Below, in pieces: positions 17,488 through 26,539 of a DNA stretch of 64,000 bases. A model generated the notes under the pieces. That model worked only from the letters and a program-made list of their open reading frames with translations, was not told the DNA's origin and did not search any database. The stretch's first letter is position 1. The number at the start of each line of letters is the position of its first letter. The stretch spans positions 27,757 to 91,756 of the forward strand of contig JAUILL010000013.1 in the NCBI GenBank assembly GCA_030433335.1, read 5' to 3'. The stretch comes from Alphaproteobacteria bacterium. GTDB taxonomy: Bacteria; Pseudomonadota; Alphaproteobacteria; Rhodobacterales; Rhodobacteraceae. The position numbers and the translations under genes are program-made.

Positions 17488-19538
17488 TGCCCGATCTGCT
17501 GATTGAACTTTTCTCCGAAGAGATCCCCGCGCGCATGCAGGCCAAAGCGGCCGAGGATCTGAAAAAGAAAGTGACCGACGGCATGGTCGAGGCGGGTTTG
17601 ACCTATGCCCACGCCAAGGCCTTTGCGACCCCACGCCGTCTGGTGCTGGCGGTCGAGGATGTGCTGGACCGTTCGCCCGACCTGAAAGAAGAGCGTAAAG
17701 GCCCCCGTGTCGGCGCGCCCGAAAAGGCGATCGAAGGCTTCCTGCGCGGCGCAGGCGTCACCATGGACGATCTGGAAATCCGCGACGAGAAAAAGGGTCA
17801 GGTCTACTTTGCGACCATCCAGACCCCCGGCCGCGAGGCTTCTGCGATCATCGCCGAAGTTCTGGAAAACACCATCCGCACCTTCCCGTGGCCCAAATCC
17901 ATGCGCTGGGGCGCAGGCTCCTTGCGTTGGGTGCGTCCGCTGCACTCGATCATCTGCCTGCTGACCCGCGAGGACGGGGCAGAGGTTGTTGATCTGGATA
18001 TCGACGGCGTCAAATCGGGCCGCGCGACCCGTGGTCACCGCTTCATGGGCGGCGATGCGTTCGAGGTGAACAGCTTTGACGACTACGTTGCCAAGCTGAA
18101 GAAGGCCAAGGTCATTCTGGACCCCGAGGAACGTGCAGAGACCATCTGGCACGACGCGACCAACATGGCCTTTGCCCAAGGCATGGAAGTGGTCGAAGAT
18201 CGCGGCCTACTGGCCGAAGTCGCCGGTCTGGTCGAATGGCCCGTCGTTCTGATGGGCGAGATCGGCGCAGACTTTCTGAACTTGCCGCCCGAGGTTCTGC
18301 AAACCTCGATGAAAGAGCACCAGAAGTTCTTCTCGGTCAAAAACCCGAAGACCGGCCGGATCGAGAAATTCGTCACCGTCGCGAACATCGAGACCCGCGA
18401 TAACGGCGCGACTATCCTGAAGGGCAACCAGAAGGTTCTGGCCGCCCGTCTGTCGGACGCGAAATTCTTCTGGGAGAACGACCTGCGCACCGCCAAAGCG
18501 GGCATCGACAAGTGGGTTGATGGTCTGGGTAATGTGACCTTCCACAACAAACTTGGCTCGCAAAAAGAGCGGATCGAGCGCATCGTTGCCTTGGCCGCCG
18601 AACTGGCCCCCGTGGCCGGCGCCGAGGTAGAGGCCGCGCAGACCGCTGCCCGTATCGCCAAGGCTGACCTGCAGTCCGAGATGGTCTTTGAATTCCCCGA
18701 ACTTCAGGGTCTTATGGGCCGTTACTACGCCGAAGCAGCGGGCTATGATGCCGATGTGGCGCGCGTGTGCCAAGAACATTACTCCCCCCTCGGCCCGTCG
18801 GACGACGTGCCCACCGCGCCTCTGTCGGTGACCGTTGCGCTGGCGGACAAGCTGGACACGCTGACCGGATTCTGGGCCATCGACGAAAAGCCCACCGGTT
18901 CCAAAGATCCCTTTGCCTTGCGCCGCGCGGCACTGGGTGTGATCCGTTTGCTGCTTGAGAACGATCTGCGCATGTCGCTGCTGGACCACCTGTCTGCGGC
19001 AGGCGAGGCCAAGGGCGATCTGCTGTCCTTCTTCCATGACCGTCTGAAGGTTTACCTGAAGGATCAGGGCATCCGTCATGACATCATCGACGCTTGTCTG
19101 GCGATGGACGGTGCCGACGATCTGACCCTCCTGGTCAAGCGCGTGCGGGCTCTGTCCGATGTGCTGGGGACCGAGGACGGTGTGAACCTGGTTCAAGGCT
19201 ACAAGCGTGCCGCCAACATTCTGGCGCAGGCCGAGGCCAAGGACGGGGTCGAATATTCGTTCGGTGCCGATCCCAAGTTCGCGGAAGTGGACGAGGAAAA
19301 GGCGCTGTTCGATGCGCTGACCGCTGCGAGCGGTTCGATCAAAGAGGCTCTGGCATCCGAGGATTTCGCCGGTGCGATGGGCCAGATGGCGGCGCTGCGC
19401 GGGCCGATCGACGGGTTCTTTACCGCTGTTCAGGTGAACACCGACAACGAGATCGTGCGCCGGAACCGTTTGAACCTGCTGAGCCAGATCCGCTCGACCT
19501 GTGGTCAGGTGGCTGATCTGGGCCGGATTGAGGGCTAA
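17487..19538 (+). CDS. glyS: glycyl-tRNA synthetase beta subunit
   Basis: The tRNA-binding beta subunit partnering GlyQ. It begins [18 protein letters not shown], the diagnostic GlyS N-terminus, and shows the conserved PKSMRWGAGSLRWVRP and LPPEVLQTSMKEHQKFF segments, with an HD-type region and the C-terminal anticodon-binding domain (DALTAASGSI region). The length of 683 aa is normal. The ATG at 17487 overlaps the upstream stop by one base; an in-frame ATG 30 nt upstream lies within the small gene. It is the last gene of the glyQ operon, closed by a hairpin near 19572. Confidence 0.95.
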   Translation: MPDLLIELFSEEIPARMQAKAAEDLKKKVTDGMVEAGLTYAHAKAFATPRRLVLAVEDVLDRSPDLKEERKGPRVGAPEKAIEGFLRGAGVTMDDLEIRDEKKGQVYFATIQTPGREASAIIAEVLENTIRTFPWPKSMRWGAGSLRWVRPLHSIICLLTREDGAEVVDLDIDGVKSGRATRGHRFMGGDAFEVNSFDDYVAKLKKAKVILDPEERAETIWHDATNMAFAQGMEVVEDRGLLAEVAGLVEWPVVLMGEIGADFLNLPPEVLQTSMKEHQKFFSVKNPKTGRIEKFVTVANIETRDNGATILKGNQKVLAARLSDAKFFWENDLRTAKAGIDKWVDGLGNVTFHNKLGSQKERIERIVALAAELAPVAGAEVEAAQTAARIAKADLQSEMVFEFPELQGLMGRYYAEAAGYDADVARVCQEHYSPLGPSDDVPTAPLSVTVALADKLDTLTGFWAIDEKPTGSKDPFALRRAALGVIRLLLENDLRMSLLDHLSAAGEAKGDLLSFFHDRLKVYLKDQGIRHDIIDACLAMDGADDLTLLVKRVRALSDVLGTEDGVNLVQGYKRAANILAQAEAKDGVEYSFGADPKFAEVDEEKALFDALTAASGSIKEALASEDFAGAMGQMAALRGPIDGFFTAVQVNTDNEIVRRNRLNLLSQIRSTCGQVADLGRIEG

Positions 19539-19571
19539 ACCCTCTGGTTTGGTGCGGGGCGGCCAAGGTGC

Positions 19572-19607
19572 GTGGGGGCGCTGCCCCCACACCCCCGGAG
19601 TATTTTT
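19572..19607 (+). terminator. terminator-like hairpin after glyS with motif copy
   Basis: An 8-bp stem GTGGGGGC / GCCCCCAC (loop of 3 nt, 19572-19590) is followed 12 nt later by the A/T stretch TATTTTT of the recurring motif. It is not a textbook terminator because the T-run is displaced, but the same hairpin-plus-motif layout recurs at 37527 and, on the other strand, at 26507. Confidence 0.5.
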
Positions 19608-19620
19608 GCAAAGATGAAGA
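19597..19620 (+). repeat. intergenic GAGTATTTTTGC-type motif, copy 2
   Basis: GGAGTATTTTTGCAAAGATG, continuing with AAGA, lies just downstream of the post-glyS hairpin and is the closest copy to the apparent consensus. Confidence 0.65.
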
Positions 19621-19680
19621 AGAGGCGCTTGCTCGGACAGAGTTAGCGCCTATTCTGTGCGCAGCGAATGAGGTGCTGCA

Positions 19681-22221
19681 GTGCAGAATTTTGATGAAAA
19701 CGTCACCCTGATTACTCCGTCTGCGCCGGTGGCAGTGGCCACCCATGGCGGGCGGGCGAAGTGTCTGCAGCGACTTGTTCGGATGGATTTGCCGGTTCCG
19801 GACACGGTGGCGCTGTCTTTTCGCGCGGTGAAGGCCATCGCGACGGGGCGGATGCCGGATGTGTCGCGCATTCTGGAGCCTTTTGGCGAGGCGGCGCTGA
19901 TGTGTGTGCGCCCGTCGTCGGAAGACCCCGATTGGGGCGGGCCGGGGGCGGTTCTGAACATCGGGATGAACGATGCGACCTATGTGGACCTATCTGACAA
20001 GATCGGTCACGAGGCGGCAGCAGAGCTGTATTTGCGGTTCGTGAAGAATTTCGCTGTGCATGTGGCGCGGCTTGATCCCGATGTGTTTGACGAGATCACT
20101 GAGGAAGGGTCCGAGGGACTCGGGGCGGCTTTGGCGGCATATGAGGCGGAGACGGACGAGCGGTTTCCACAGGATGCGGGCCAGCAGTTAACCGAGGTGC
20201 TGCGGTCTATGGCGCGGGCTTGGGAAGGCACCAGTGCCCGTTTGTTGCGGCAGGCCAAAGGGGCGCCTGCGGATGCGGGGCTGGGACTGGTTGTCCAACG
20301 GATGGCTTTGGGTCTTGGTGCAGGGGAATGCGGGTCCGGTGTGATCCAGTTCGTGGACTCCGGGACGGGCGCGCCGCGTATCAAAGGCCGTTATTTGAGC
20401 CAGAGTCAGGGGCGCGAGGCGCTTTTGCAGGCCGAAGCGATTTACCTGGAGAAGGATTCGCGGGGGCCTTCGCTTGAAGAGCATGCTCCAGAGGCCTTTG
20501 AGCAGCTGAAAGACTTCGGTGCGCGGATGCGGACCCGTCTGAAGGAAGAGTTGCAGATCGAGTTCACCATCGAAGACGGGCATGTGCACATTCTGGATGG
20601 GGTGCGCGTGACTCGGGGGAACCGCGCGGCGTTGCGGATTGCCGTGGACTTGGCCGAGAGCGGCGTGATCAGCCGTGAAGACGCTGTCCTGCGGATCGAA
20701 CCAAGGGCGCTGTCTGAATTGCTGCACCGGCAGGTGGATCCGATGGCCCCTCGGGATCGGATTGCTCGGGGTGTGGCCGCAAGCCCCGGCGCGGCGACAG
20801 GGAAAATCGTGTTCAACGCGGCGGATGCTCAGGCGAGCGCCGCGCGGGGGGAGCCTTGTATTCTGGTCCGACGCGAAACGCAGCCCGAAGATATTCGCGG
20901 CATGCATGCAGCAGTCGGCGTGATTACCGAGCGGGGCGGGATGACCAGCCACGCGGCGGTGATTGGCCGCGGGCTCGGTCTGCCCTGTGTCGTCGGGGTT
21001 GATGGGTTGCGCTTCCACATGCGCAAGAAGCTGCTTGTGGCCAAAGACGGTCGGCAGTTCCGCGAAGGTGATGTGGTGACCGTGGACGGAACCGTCGGCG
21101 ACGTACTGGCGGGTGAGCCTGCGCTCTTGGAACCTGCCGAGGATGACGGCCTGCAGACCTTGATGGAATGGGCCGATACTTTCCGCGTGATCGAAATCCG
21201 TGCAAATGCCGATACCCCCGCGGATGCGCAGGTGGCGCGGAATTTCAAGGCTCAGGGGATCGGGCTGGCGCGTACAGAACACATGTTCTTTGAGGCGGAC
21301 CGCCTGACTGCCATGCGCGAGATGATTTTTGCAGATGCTGTCGAGGATCGTCGCGCGGCGCTTGAGCGGATTTTGCCGATGCAGCGGGCGGACTTTATTG
21401 ATCTGTTCCGCATCATGGCGGGGCTGCCGGTGTGCATACGATTGTTTGACCCGCCGCTGCACGAATTCTTGCCCTCGGATCGGGCCGGTTTGCTGAATTT
21501 GGCCGAGGCGCTCGATCTGCCCGTCTCGGACGTCACGCGCCGTGCGGAAGAGCTGGAAGAGTACAACCCGATGCTTGGTCTTCGCGGCGTGCGCCTTGGT
21601 GTGACTGTTCCGGAAATTTACGAAATGCAGGCACGGGCGATCTTTGAAGCGACCGTGGAAACGCAAAAAACCGGAGCCACTGTGGTGCCGGAAATCATGA
21701 TTCCGCTGGTCTCGGCAAAGCGGGAAGTGGAGCTGATCAAGACACGAGTCGATGCGGTCGCCGCCGCAGTTAAGACCGAGACGGGTCGGGAATTCACCTA
21801 CCGTCTTGGTGTGATGGTCGAGACGCCGCGCGCCTGTTTGCGGGCAGGGGATATCGCCAGCCACGCGTCCTTCTTTAGCTTCGGGACGAACGACCTGACC
21901 CAGATGACCTATGGTTTGTCGCGCGATGATGCGGGGCGTTTCATGTCGAATTATGTGACCGAGGGAGTCTTCCCCGAGGACCCGTTCCACCGGCTCGATA
22001 CAGAGGGTGTAGGTGAATTACTTGACTTGGCTGCAACCAGAGCTAGGGACGCGCGCCCAAATATTACGCTCTCGATCTGTGGCGAGCATGGTGGCGACCC
22101 CGAATCAATTGCCTTCTGCTGCAGAGCAGGATTCAACTATGTTTCGTGCTCACCATTTCGTGTTCCCGGTGCCAGATTGGCCGCCGCGCAGTTCGCGTTG
22201 CGCGAGCAACGATCGCTCTAA
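19681..22221 (+). CDS. PPDK-like PEP-utilizing protein with a degenerate ATP-grasp half
   Basis: An 846-aa homologue of pyruvate phosphate dikinase with a GTG start. The swivelling His domain is intact (GGMTSHAAV, H424), and the C-terminal PEP/pyruvate barrel keeps the FGTNDLTQMTYG and SICGEHGGDP motifs with the catalytic cysteine. The N-terminal nucleotide-binding half is divergent: the SGTGVAFTRDPxTGE region of PPDK reads SGVIQFVDSGTGAPRIKG, and the MLQTR motif reads ILDGVRV. Ordinary ATP-dependent activity is therefore doubtful. It follows glyS by 142 nt. It may be a phosphotransfer or regulatory paralogue; a true ppdK could be elsewhere. Confidence 0.82.
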   Translation: MQNFDENVTLITPSAPVAVATHGGRAKCLQRLVRMDLPVPDTVALSFRAVKAIATGRMPDVSRILEPFGEAALMCVRPSSEDPDWGGPGAVLNIGMNDATYVDLSDKIGHEAAAELYLRFVKNFAVHVARLDPDVFDEITEEGSEGLGAALAAYEAETDERFPQDAGQQLTEVLRSMARAWEGTSARLLRQAKGAPADAGLGLVVQRMALGLGAGECGSGVIQFVDSGTGAPRIKGRYLSQSQGREALLQAEAIYLEKDSRGPSLEEHAPEAFEQLKDFGARMRTRLKEELQIEFTIEDGHVHILDGVRVTRGNRAALRIAVDLAESGVISREDAVLRIEPRALSELLHRQVDPMAPRDRIARGVAASPGAATGKIVFNAADAQASAARGEPCILVRRETQPEDIRGMHAAVGVITERGGMTSHAAVIGRGLGLPCVVGVDGLRFHMRKKLLVAKDGRQFREGDVVTVDGTVGDVLAGEPALLEPAEDDGLQTLMEWADTFRVIEIRANADTPADAQVARNFKAQGIGLARTEHMFFEADRLTAMREMIFADAVEDRRAALERILPMQRADFIDLFRIMAGLPVCIRLFDPPLHEFLPSDRAGLLNLAEALDLPVSDVTRRAEELEEYNPMLGLRGVRLGVTVPEIYEMQARAIFEATVETQKTGATVVPEIMIPLVSAKREVELIKTRVDAVAAAVKTETGREFTYRLGVMVETPRACLRAGDIASHASFFSFGTNDLTQMTYGLSRDDAGRFMSNYVTEGVFPEDPFHRLDTEGVGELLDLAATRARDARPNITLSICGEHGGDPESIAFCCRAGFNYVSCSPFRVPGARLAAAQFALREQRSL

Positions 22222-22383
22222 GCGGTTGTAAAAAAACTGTAAAACAGGTGACATCTAAAGATTTCGATGTAACACCAAAAGGTTACATGCTTTTAAGACT
22301 CCTCTGAGAGTATTGAAAAGGGGGCCCGAATTCGGTTACGACCGCGCCGGGCCGCTGGACGGCTCTTGCTCTGAAGAAACGGT

Positions 22384-23046
22384 ATGCGTTTAGGCGTAGT
22401 AAAAGCAGCAGTGATTATGCTCTCGGTTTATGTTCCGGGGGCTGGGTTTGCTGATGTTTTGAATGCACGTCTGACCGATCTGCTCGGCCAAGAAAAAGAG
22501 GCGCTCTCTGCGGTGTCTTCCAAGCACCTCGGAAGCCTGACCCGCCTGCCTGAGAAAGCCAAGGAAGCGGCGATCGCGAAAACCCCTCAGGTCGAGTACA
22601 CCAAAGAGTGGCTCGCCGAGATGCCCAAGGCAAAGGGTGGCGAAGAGTTCCAGTGTCTGGCAGAGGCGCTCTACTTTGAAGCGCGTGGGGAAACAGTCAA
22701 AGGCCAGTTCGCAGTGGCCGAGGTGATCCTCAATCGCGTCGACAGCAAGAAATTCCCCAACACTGTGTGTGGTGTGATCAATCAGGGCACGGGCCGCAAA
22801 TACGCCTGTCAGTTCACTTACACATGCGACGGCTATGCCGAAGTCATCCGTGAGCCCAAAGCTTATGAGCGCGTCGCCAAAGTTGCGCGCGCTATGCTGG
22901 ACGGGGCAGAGCGTTCGCTGACCAACGGCGCGACGTTCTACCATACCAAAGCTGTGCGTCCCCGCTGGTCCACCAAGTTCACGCACACAGCGACCATCGG
23001 CGTACATAAGTTCTACAATCCGTCTTCGCGTCTGACGCAGCGCTAA
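22384..23046 (+). CDS. cell wall hydrolase, SleB/CwlJ (Hydrolase_2) family
   Basis: A 220-aa exported protein with an N-terminal signal peptide (about 1-23), a helical linker, and a C-terminal Hydrolase_2 domain starting near residue 95. The motif CLAEALYFEARGE contains the conserved catalytic glutamate, followed by VAEVILNRVDSKKFPNTVCGVI, QFTYTCDG and the late ATFYHTKAV segment. These enzymes cut the glycan strands of peptidoglycan. In a non-sporulating alphaproteobacterium the role is wall remodelling rather than germination. It is preceded by 160 nt of A/T-rich sequence that likely holds its promoter. Confidence 0.9.
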   Translation: MRLGVVKAAVIMLSVYVPGAGFADVLNARLTDLLGQEKEALSAVSSKHLGSLTRLPEKAKEAAIAKTPQVEYTKEWLAEMPKAKGGEEFQCLAEALYFEARGETVKGQFAVAEVILNRVDSKKFPNTVCGVINQGTGRKYACQFTYTCDGYAEVIREPKAYERVAKVARAMLDGAERSLTNGATFYHTKAVRPRWSTKFTHTATIGVHKFYNPSSRLTQR

Positions 23047-23147
23047 CGCCTGCCTGTCGCGCTTGGTCCGAGATGTGCCGCCATCGAGTTGGCATTTCCG
23101 GCAACAGTCTCTAGGGTCCGCCGAAACGACTGTAAGAGTGTAGCGAC

Positions 23148-24104
23148 ATGAGCAACGAAGTAAGGCTGGCCTTTTCTCATCCTGACGAACGTGCAAAAGC
23201 GAACCCCGTCCCGGGCATCAGTGGCCCGTTGGACCGGATCAGTTTGCGCGACCATATCGTCGAGGTCGAGATCGGCGCCTTTCAGGCAGAGCGCGGGACA
23301 ACCCAGCGCGTATGCTTCAATGTTGTTGTCGAAGTCGAACCATTCACGGGCGTCGTGGACGACGATGTGGACCGCATCCTGTCCTATGACCGCGTCACCG
23401 AGGCGATTGCCGACTCGCTGGCCGAAGAGCGTCTGAACTTACTTGAAACCCTCGCGGATCGCGTGGCTGGCCGCATTTTGGCAGAGCCTCAGGCGGTGCG
23501 GGCCTTTGTCCGGATCGAAAAGCTGGATCGTGGCCCCGGTGCGCTGGGTGTCGAGATCGTGCGCAACCGCAAAGACTATGGCCTTGGCCCCGAGATCGCC
23601 CACAACGCGGCCAACGATCCGCGTGTGATCTATCTGACCAACGATGCGATCATTGCTCCGCATTTGCCCCAGTGGCTGGACCAATTGACCGAAGGCAACC
23701 GTCCGGTGATCCTCTGTGTTGGTCTGCCTGAACAGGTTGGCCCTGAAACGAGCGCAGGCCTCGCGCAGCGCCGCATTGACCTGTTGTCGATCGAACAGAA
23801 CGCATGGGTCTTGGCAGGCCGCGATCGCCGCTGTGTCGTGGTTGAAACGCGCACTGAGTTGGACTGGGGTATGAAACACGGCCAGATCAGCGTGTGGGCG
23901 CCCTCCAAGATCGTTCTGGACGCAGTCGAAGGTCCGCACGTCTCTGTCCGCGATACGCAGGCGCTGACGCGCTGGTTCGCCGCCGAGATGGACGCCGCCG
24001 AGGTCATTTTCGTCGGTGACGGCGAAATCGAAGGGCAGGCGGGTGTGGTCGAAGAGCGTCACCACGATCTGCGCGACACTCGGCTCTTGTCAAACGACGA
24101 CTGA
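23148..24104 (+). CDS. folB: dihydroneopterin aldolase with a C-terminal domain of unknown function
   Basis: The first ~145 residues form a FolB domain that would convert dihydroneopterin to hydroxymethyl-dihydropterin. Catalytic-site positions look kept: E48 in IGAFQAERG, Y80 in ILSYDRV and K125 in VRIEKLDRG. Residues 150-318 are a second domain with no motif I recognise; free-standing FolB is about 120 aa. The gene precedes folP by 17 nt, which supports the folate role. The extra domain contains the strings VILCVGLPEQ and AEVIFVGDG, suggestive of an alpha/beta fold, and is otherwise uncharacterised here. Confidence 0.88.
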   Translation: MSNEVRLAFSHPDERAKANPVPGISGPLDRISLRDHIVEVEIGAFQAERGTTQRVCFNVVVEVEPFTGVVDDDVDRILSYDRVTEAIADSLAEERLNLLETLADRVAGRILAEPQAVRAFVRIEKLDRGPGALGVEIVRNRKDYGLGPEIAHNAANDPRVIYLTNDAIIAPHLPQWLDQLTEGNRPVILCVGLPEQVGPETSAGLAQRRIDLLSIEQNAWVLAGRDRRCVVVETRTELDWGMKHGQISVWAPSKIVLDAVEGPHVSVRDTQALTRWFAAEMDAAEVIFVGDGEIEGQAGVVEERHHDLRDTRLLSNDD

Positions 24105-24121
24105 TCGCTCATCCACGCAGC

Positions 24122-25126
24122 ATGCGTGACTATTTTCGCCCCATTCTACAAACCGGCCCCGCCCGTCCTCAAGGTGCCCTGACCCTTGCGGGCGGCTGGA
24201 CGTGGTTCACCCATGTCGAAGTGCTGAACCGCGCGGCTGCGCCGACCGTCGCCCCTGCGTCGGAGATTCCGGCAGAGGCGCGCGATATGCTCTGTGCACC
24301 GCGGCCTGATCTGGCACGGGTGTCGATGGAGCGCCCGACGATCATGGGTATCCTGAACACCACGCCCGATAGCTTCTCCGACGGCGGCAAGTTCAACGAT
24401 CTGGAGCGCGCAACCGACCACGCGCGGGCCTTGATCGCGGCGGGGGCTGATATGCTCGACATCGGCGGTGAATCCACCCGTCCCGGTGCGGCCGAAGTCG
24501 CCATAGACGAAGAAATCCAGCGCACTGCCCCGGTTATTGCGGCGTTGAGAGCGTTTTCTGACGCTCCGGTCTCGATTGATTCGCGAAAAGCGGATGTCGT
24601 GGGCGCGGCCCTGCAGGCAGGCGCAGATCTGGTGAACGACGTCGCCGCGATGACTTTTGATCCAAAGATTGCTGATGTCACGGCAGGGGCCGACGCTCCG
24701 ATCTGTTTGATGCACGCCCAAGGGGACCCGCAGACAATGCAGAATGCCCCGCATTACGAGGATGTGGTGCTGGACGTGTACGACTTTCTCGAAGAGCGGA
24801 TCAGCGCCGCCGTTCACGCTGGTATCCCGAAAAGCCGGATCATTGTGGACCCCGGAATCGGCTTCGGAAAAACGCTAGAGCACAATCTGGCGCTCTTGCA
24901 GCGCCTATCGATCTTTCACGGGCTTGGCTGCGCCGTTTTGCTCGGGGTATCGCGCAAACGCTTTATCGGGACCCTTGCCAATGTGACCGAAGCTGCGGCA
25001 CGGATGCCCGGCTCTGTCGCTGTCGCGCTTGCGGGGGTGTCGCATGGCGTTCAGATGTTGCGCGTCCACGATGTTGCGGAGACGCGGCAGGCCCTAACCC
25101 TCTATCAAGCCGCCATTGGAGACTAA
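24122..25126 (+). CDS. folP: dihydropteroate synthase
   Basis: Condenses para-aminobenzoate with hydroxymethyl-dihydropterin diphosphate; the target of sulfonamides. The TIM-barrel signatures are present: IMGILNTTPDSFSDGG, GADMLDIGGESTRPGA, PVSIDSRKADVV, DVAAM, and IIVDPGIGFGKT, LLGVSRKRFIG. The 334-aa protein has an N-terminal extension of about 70 residues before the barrel, common in Rhodobacterales. It sits between folB and glmM with gaps of 17 and a few nt, forming a folB-folP-glmM operon. Confidence 0.95.
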   Translation: MRDYFRPILQTGPARPQGALTLAGGWTWFTHVEVLNRAAAPTVAPASEIPAEARDMLCAPRPDLARVSMERPTIMGILNTTPDSFSDGGKFNDLERATDHARALIAAGADMLDIGGESTRPGAAEVAIDEEIQRTAPVIAALRAFSDAPVSIDSRKADVVGAALQAGADLVNDVAAMTFDPKIADVTAGADAPICLMHAQGDPQTMQNAPHYEDVVLDVYDFLEERISAAVHAGIPKSRIIVDPGIGFGKTLEHNLALLQRLSIFHGLGCAVLLGVSRKRFIGTLANVTEAAARMPGSVAVALAGVSHGVQMLRVHDVAETRQALTLYQAAIGD

Positions 25127-25132
25127 GTGATC

Positions 25133-26482
25133 ATGGCAAGACAGCTTTTTGGAACCGACGGTGTGCGCGGCAAAGCGAACATCTATCCCATGACCGCCGA
25201 AATGGCGCTGAGGATTGGCGCAGCAGCGGGCCGCTACTTCCGCCGCGACCAGAGCACGGCGCACCGTGTGGTGATTGGCAAAGACACGCGTCTTTCCGGC
25301 TATATGTTTGAAAATGCGCTGACCGCGGGCTTTACCTCCACAGGAATGAATGTGCTGCTGCTGGGGCCGGTTCCGACGCCTGCAGTCGGGCTTCTGACCA
25401 CGTCGATGCGTGCAGATGTTGGCGTGATGATCTCTGCCAGCCACAACCCGCACGAGGACAATGGCATCAAGTTCTTTGGTCCCGATGGGTTCAAGCTGTC
25501 CGATGAGGCCGAGGCTGAAATCGAGGCCATGGTGATGGGCGATATCCAGCCCGCCAAAGCCGAGAACATTGGTCGCGCCAAACGGATCGACGACGGGCGT
25601 TTCCGCTATATCGAGCGCCTGAAGTCCACATTCCCCCACGGCAAGCGGCTCGACGGTCTGAAGGTCGTGATCGACTGTGCAAACGGTGCGGCTTATCGCG
25701 CTGCACCAGAGGCTTTGTGGGAACTCGGCGCCGACGTCATCCGTATTGGCACCAGCCCCGATGGCAAGAATATCAACCTGAATTGCGGTTCAACTCACCC
25801 CGAAGCCGCCGCCAAAGCCGTGCTCGACCATGGCGCGGATCTCGGCATCTGTCTTGATGGCGACGCCGACCGCATCATGATCATCGACGAAAAGGGGCAG
25901 ATCGCCGACGGCGACCAGCTCATGGCTCTAATCGCCGCCCGCTGGGCAGAAGAGCAGCGCCTTCAAGGGAATGCCTTGGTGGCGACAGTGATGTCGAACC
26001 TTGGCCTCGAGCGCTTCCTTGGCGGACGCGGCATTGACCTGAAGCGCACCAAAGTCGGTGACCGGTATGTGGTCGAAGAAATGCGCAAAAACGGTTACAA
26101 CCTCGGCGGTGAGCAATCCGGTCATATTGTGATGACTGATTATGCAACTACCGGCGATGGTTTGCTGGCTGGCCTCCAATTCCTCGCTGAAATGGTGCTG
26201 ACAGGCAAACCGGCCAGCGAGTTGGCCAAAAGCTTTGATCCTGTGCCGCAACTCCTGAAAAACGTCCGCTACACCGCTGGCCAAACGCCACTGGAAACGC
26301 TTGCCGTGCAACAAGCCATCGCGAGTGCCGAAGCAGACCTAAAGGGCCAAGGCCGCCTTCTGATCCGCAAATCAGGCACCGAGCCGCTGATCCGCGTCAT
26401 GGCCGAATGTGAAGACCCGATCCTCTTGGAAAAGGTCGTCGACTCCATCGTCGCCGAGGTCGAAACCGCAAGCCGCGCTTAA
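25133..26482 (+). CDS. glmM: phosphoglucosamine mutase
   Basis: Interconverts glucosamine-6-phosphate and glucosamine-1-phosphate for UDP-GlcNAc and cell wall synthesis. The N-terminus [11 protein letters not shown], the phosphoserine loop [13 protein letters not shown], the metal loop [12 protein letters not shown], and the phosphate-binding [13 protein letters not shown] are all present; 449 aa fits. I start it at the ATG at 25133 because homologues begin just before [14 protein letters not shown] at 25127, right after the folP stop, has better Shine-Dalgarno spacing and would add two residues. The folP-glmM linkage is widespread in bacteria. Confidence 0.95.
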   Translation: MARQLFGTDGVRGKANIYPMTAEMALRIGAAAGRYFRRDQSTAHRVVIGKDTRLSGYMFENALTAGFTSTGMNVLLLGPVPTPAVGLLTTSMRADVGVMISASHNPHEDNGIKFFGPDGFKLSDEAEAEIEAMVMGDIQPAKAENIGRAKRIDDGRFRYIERLKSTFPHGKRLDGLKVVIDCANGAAYRAAPEALWELGADVIRIGTSPDGKNINLNCGSTHPEAAAKAVLDHGADLGICLDGDADRIMIIDEKGQIADGDQLMALIAARWAEEQRLQGNALVATVMSNLGLERFLGGRGIDLKRTKVGDRYVVEEMRKNGYNLGGEQSGHIVMTDYATTGDGLLAGLQFLAEMVLTGKPASELAKSFDPVPQLLKNVRYTAGQTPLETLAVQQAIASAEADLKGQGRLLIRKSGTEPLIRVMAECEDPILLEKVVDSIVAEVETASRA

Positions 26483-26484
26483 GA

Positions 26485-26506
26485 CTTCTTTTTGCTAAAA
26501 ATACTC
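26485..26506 (-). repeat. intergenic GAGTATTTTTGC-type motif, copy 3
   Basis: The minus strand reads GAGTATTTTTAGCAAAAAG and then AAG. It abuts the glmM/EamA convergent hairpin, in the position of its minus-strand T-tract. Confidence 0.6.
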
Positions 26507-26539
26507 AAACGGCGCGCCGGTCCCCACCGCGCGCCGTTT
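26507..26539. terminator. bidirectional terminator between glmM and the EamA gene
   Basis: An 11-bp perfect stem AAACGGCGCGC / GCGCGCCGTTT with an 11-nt loop lies between convergent genes and overlaps the EamA stop codon. On the minus strand it is followed by GAGTATTTTTAG. Confidence 0.7.

Noticed and set aside
20188..21990. A 600-codon open frame on the minus strand inside the PPDK-like gene
   Set aside because: Fully antisense to a gene with clear PEP-utilizing motifs; no plausible start site or motif.
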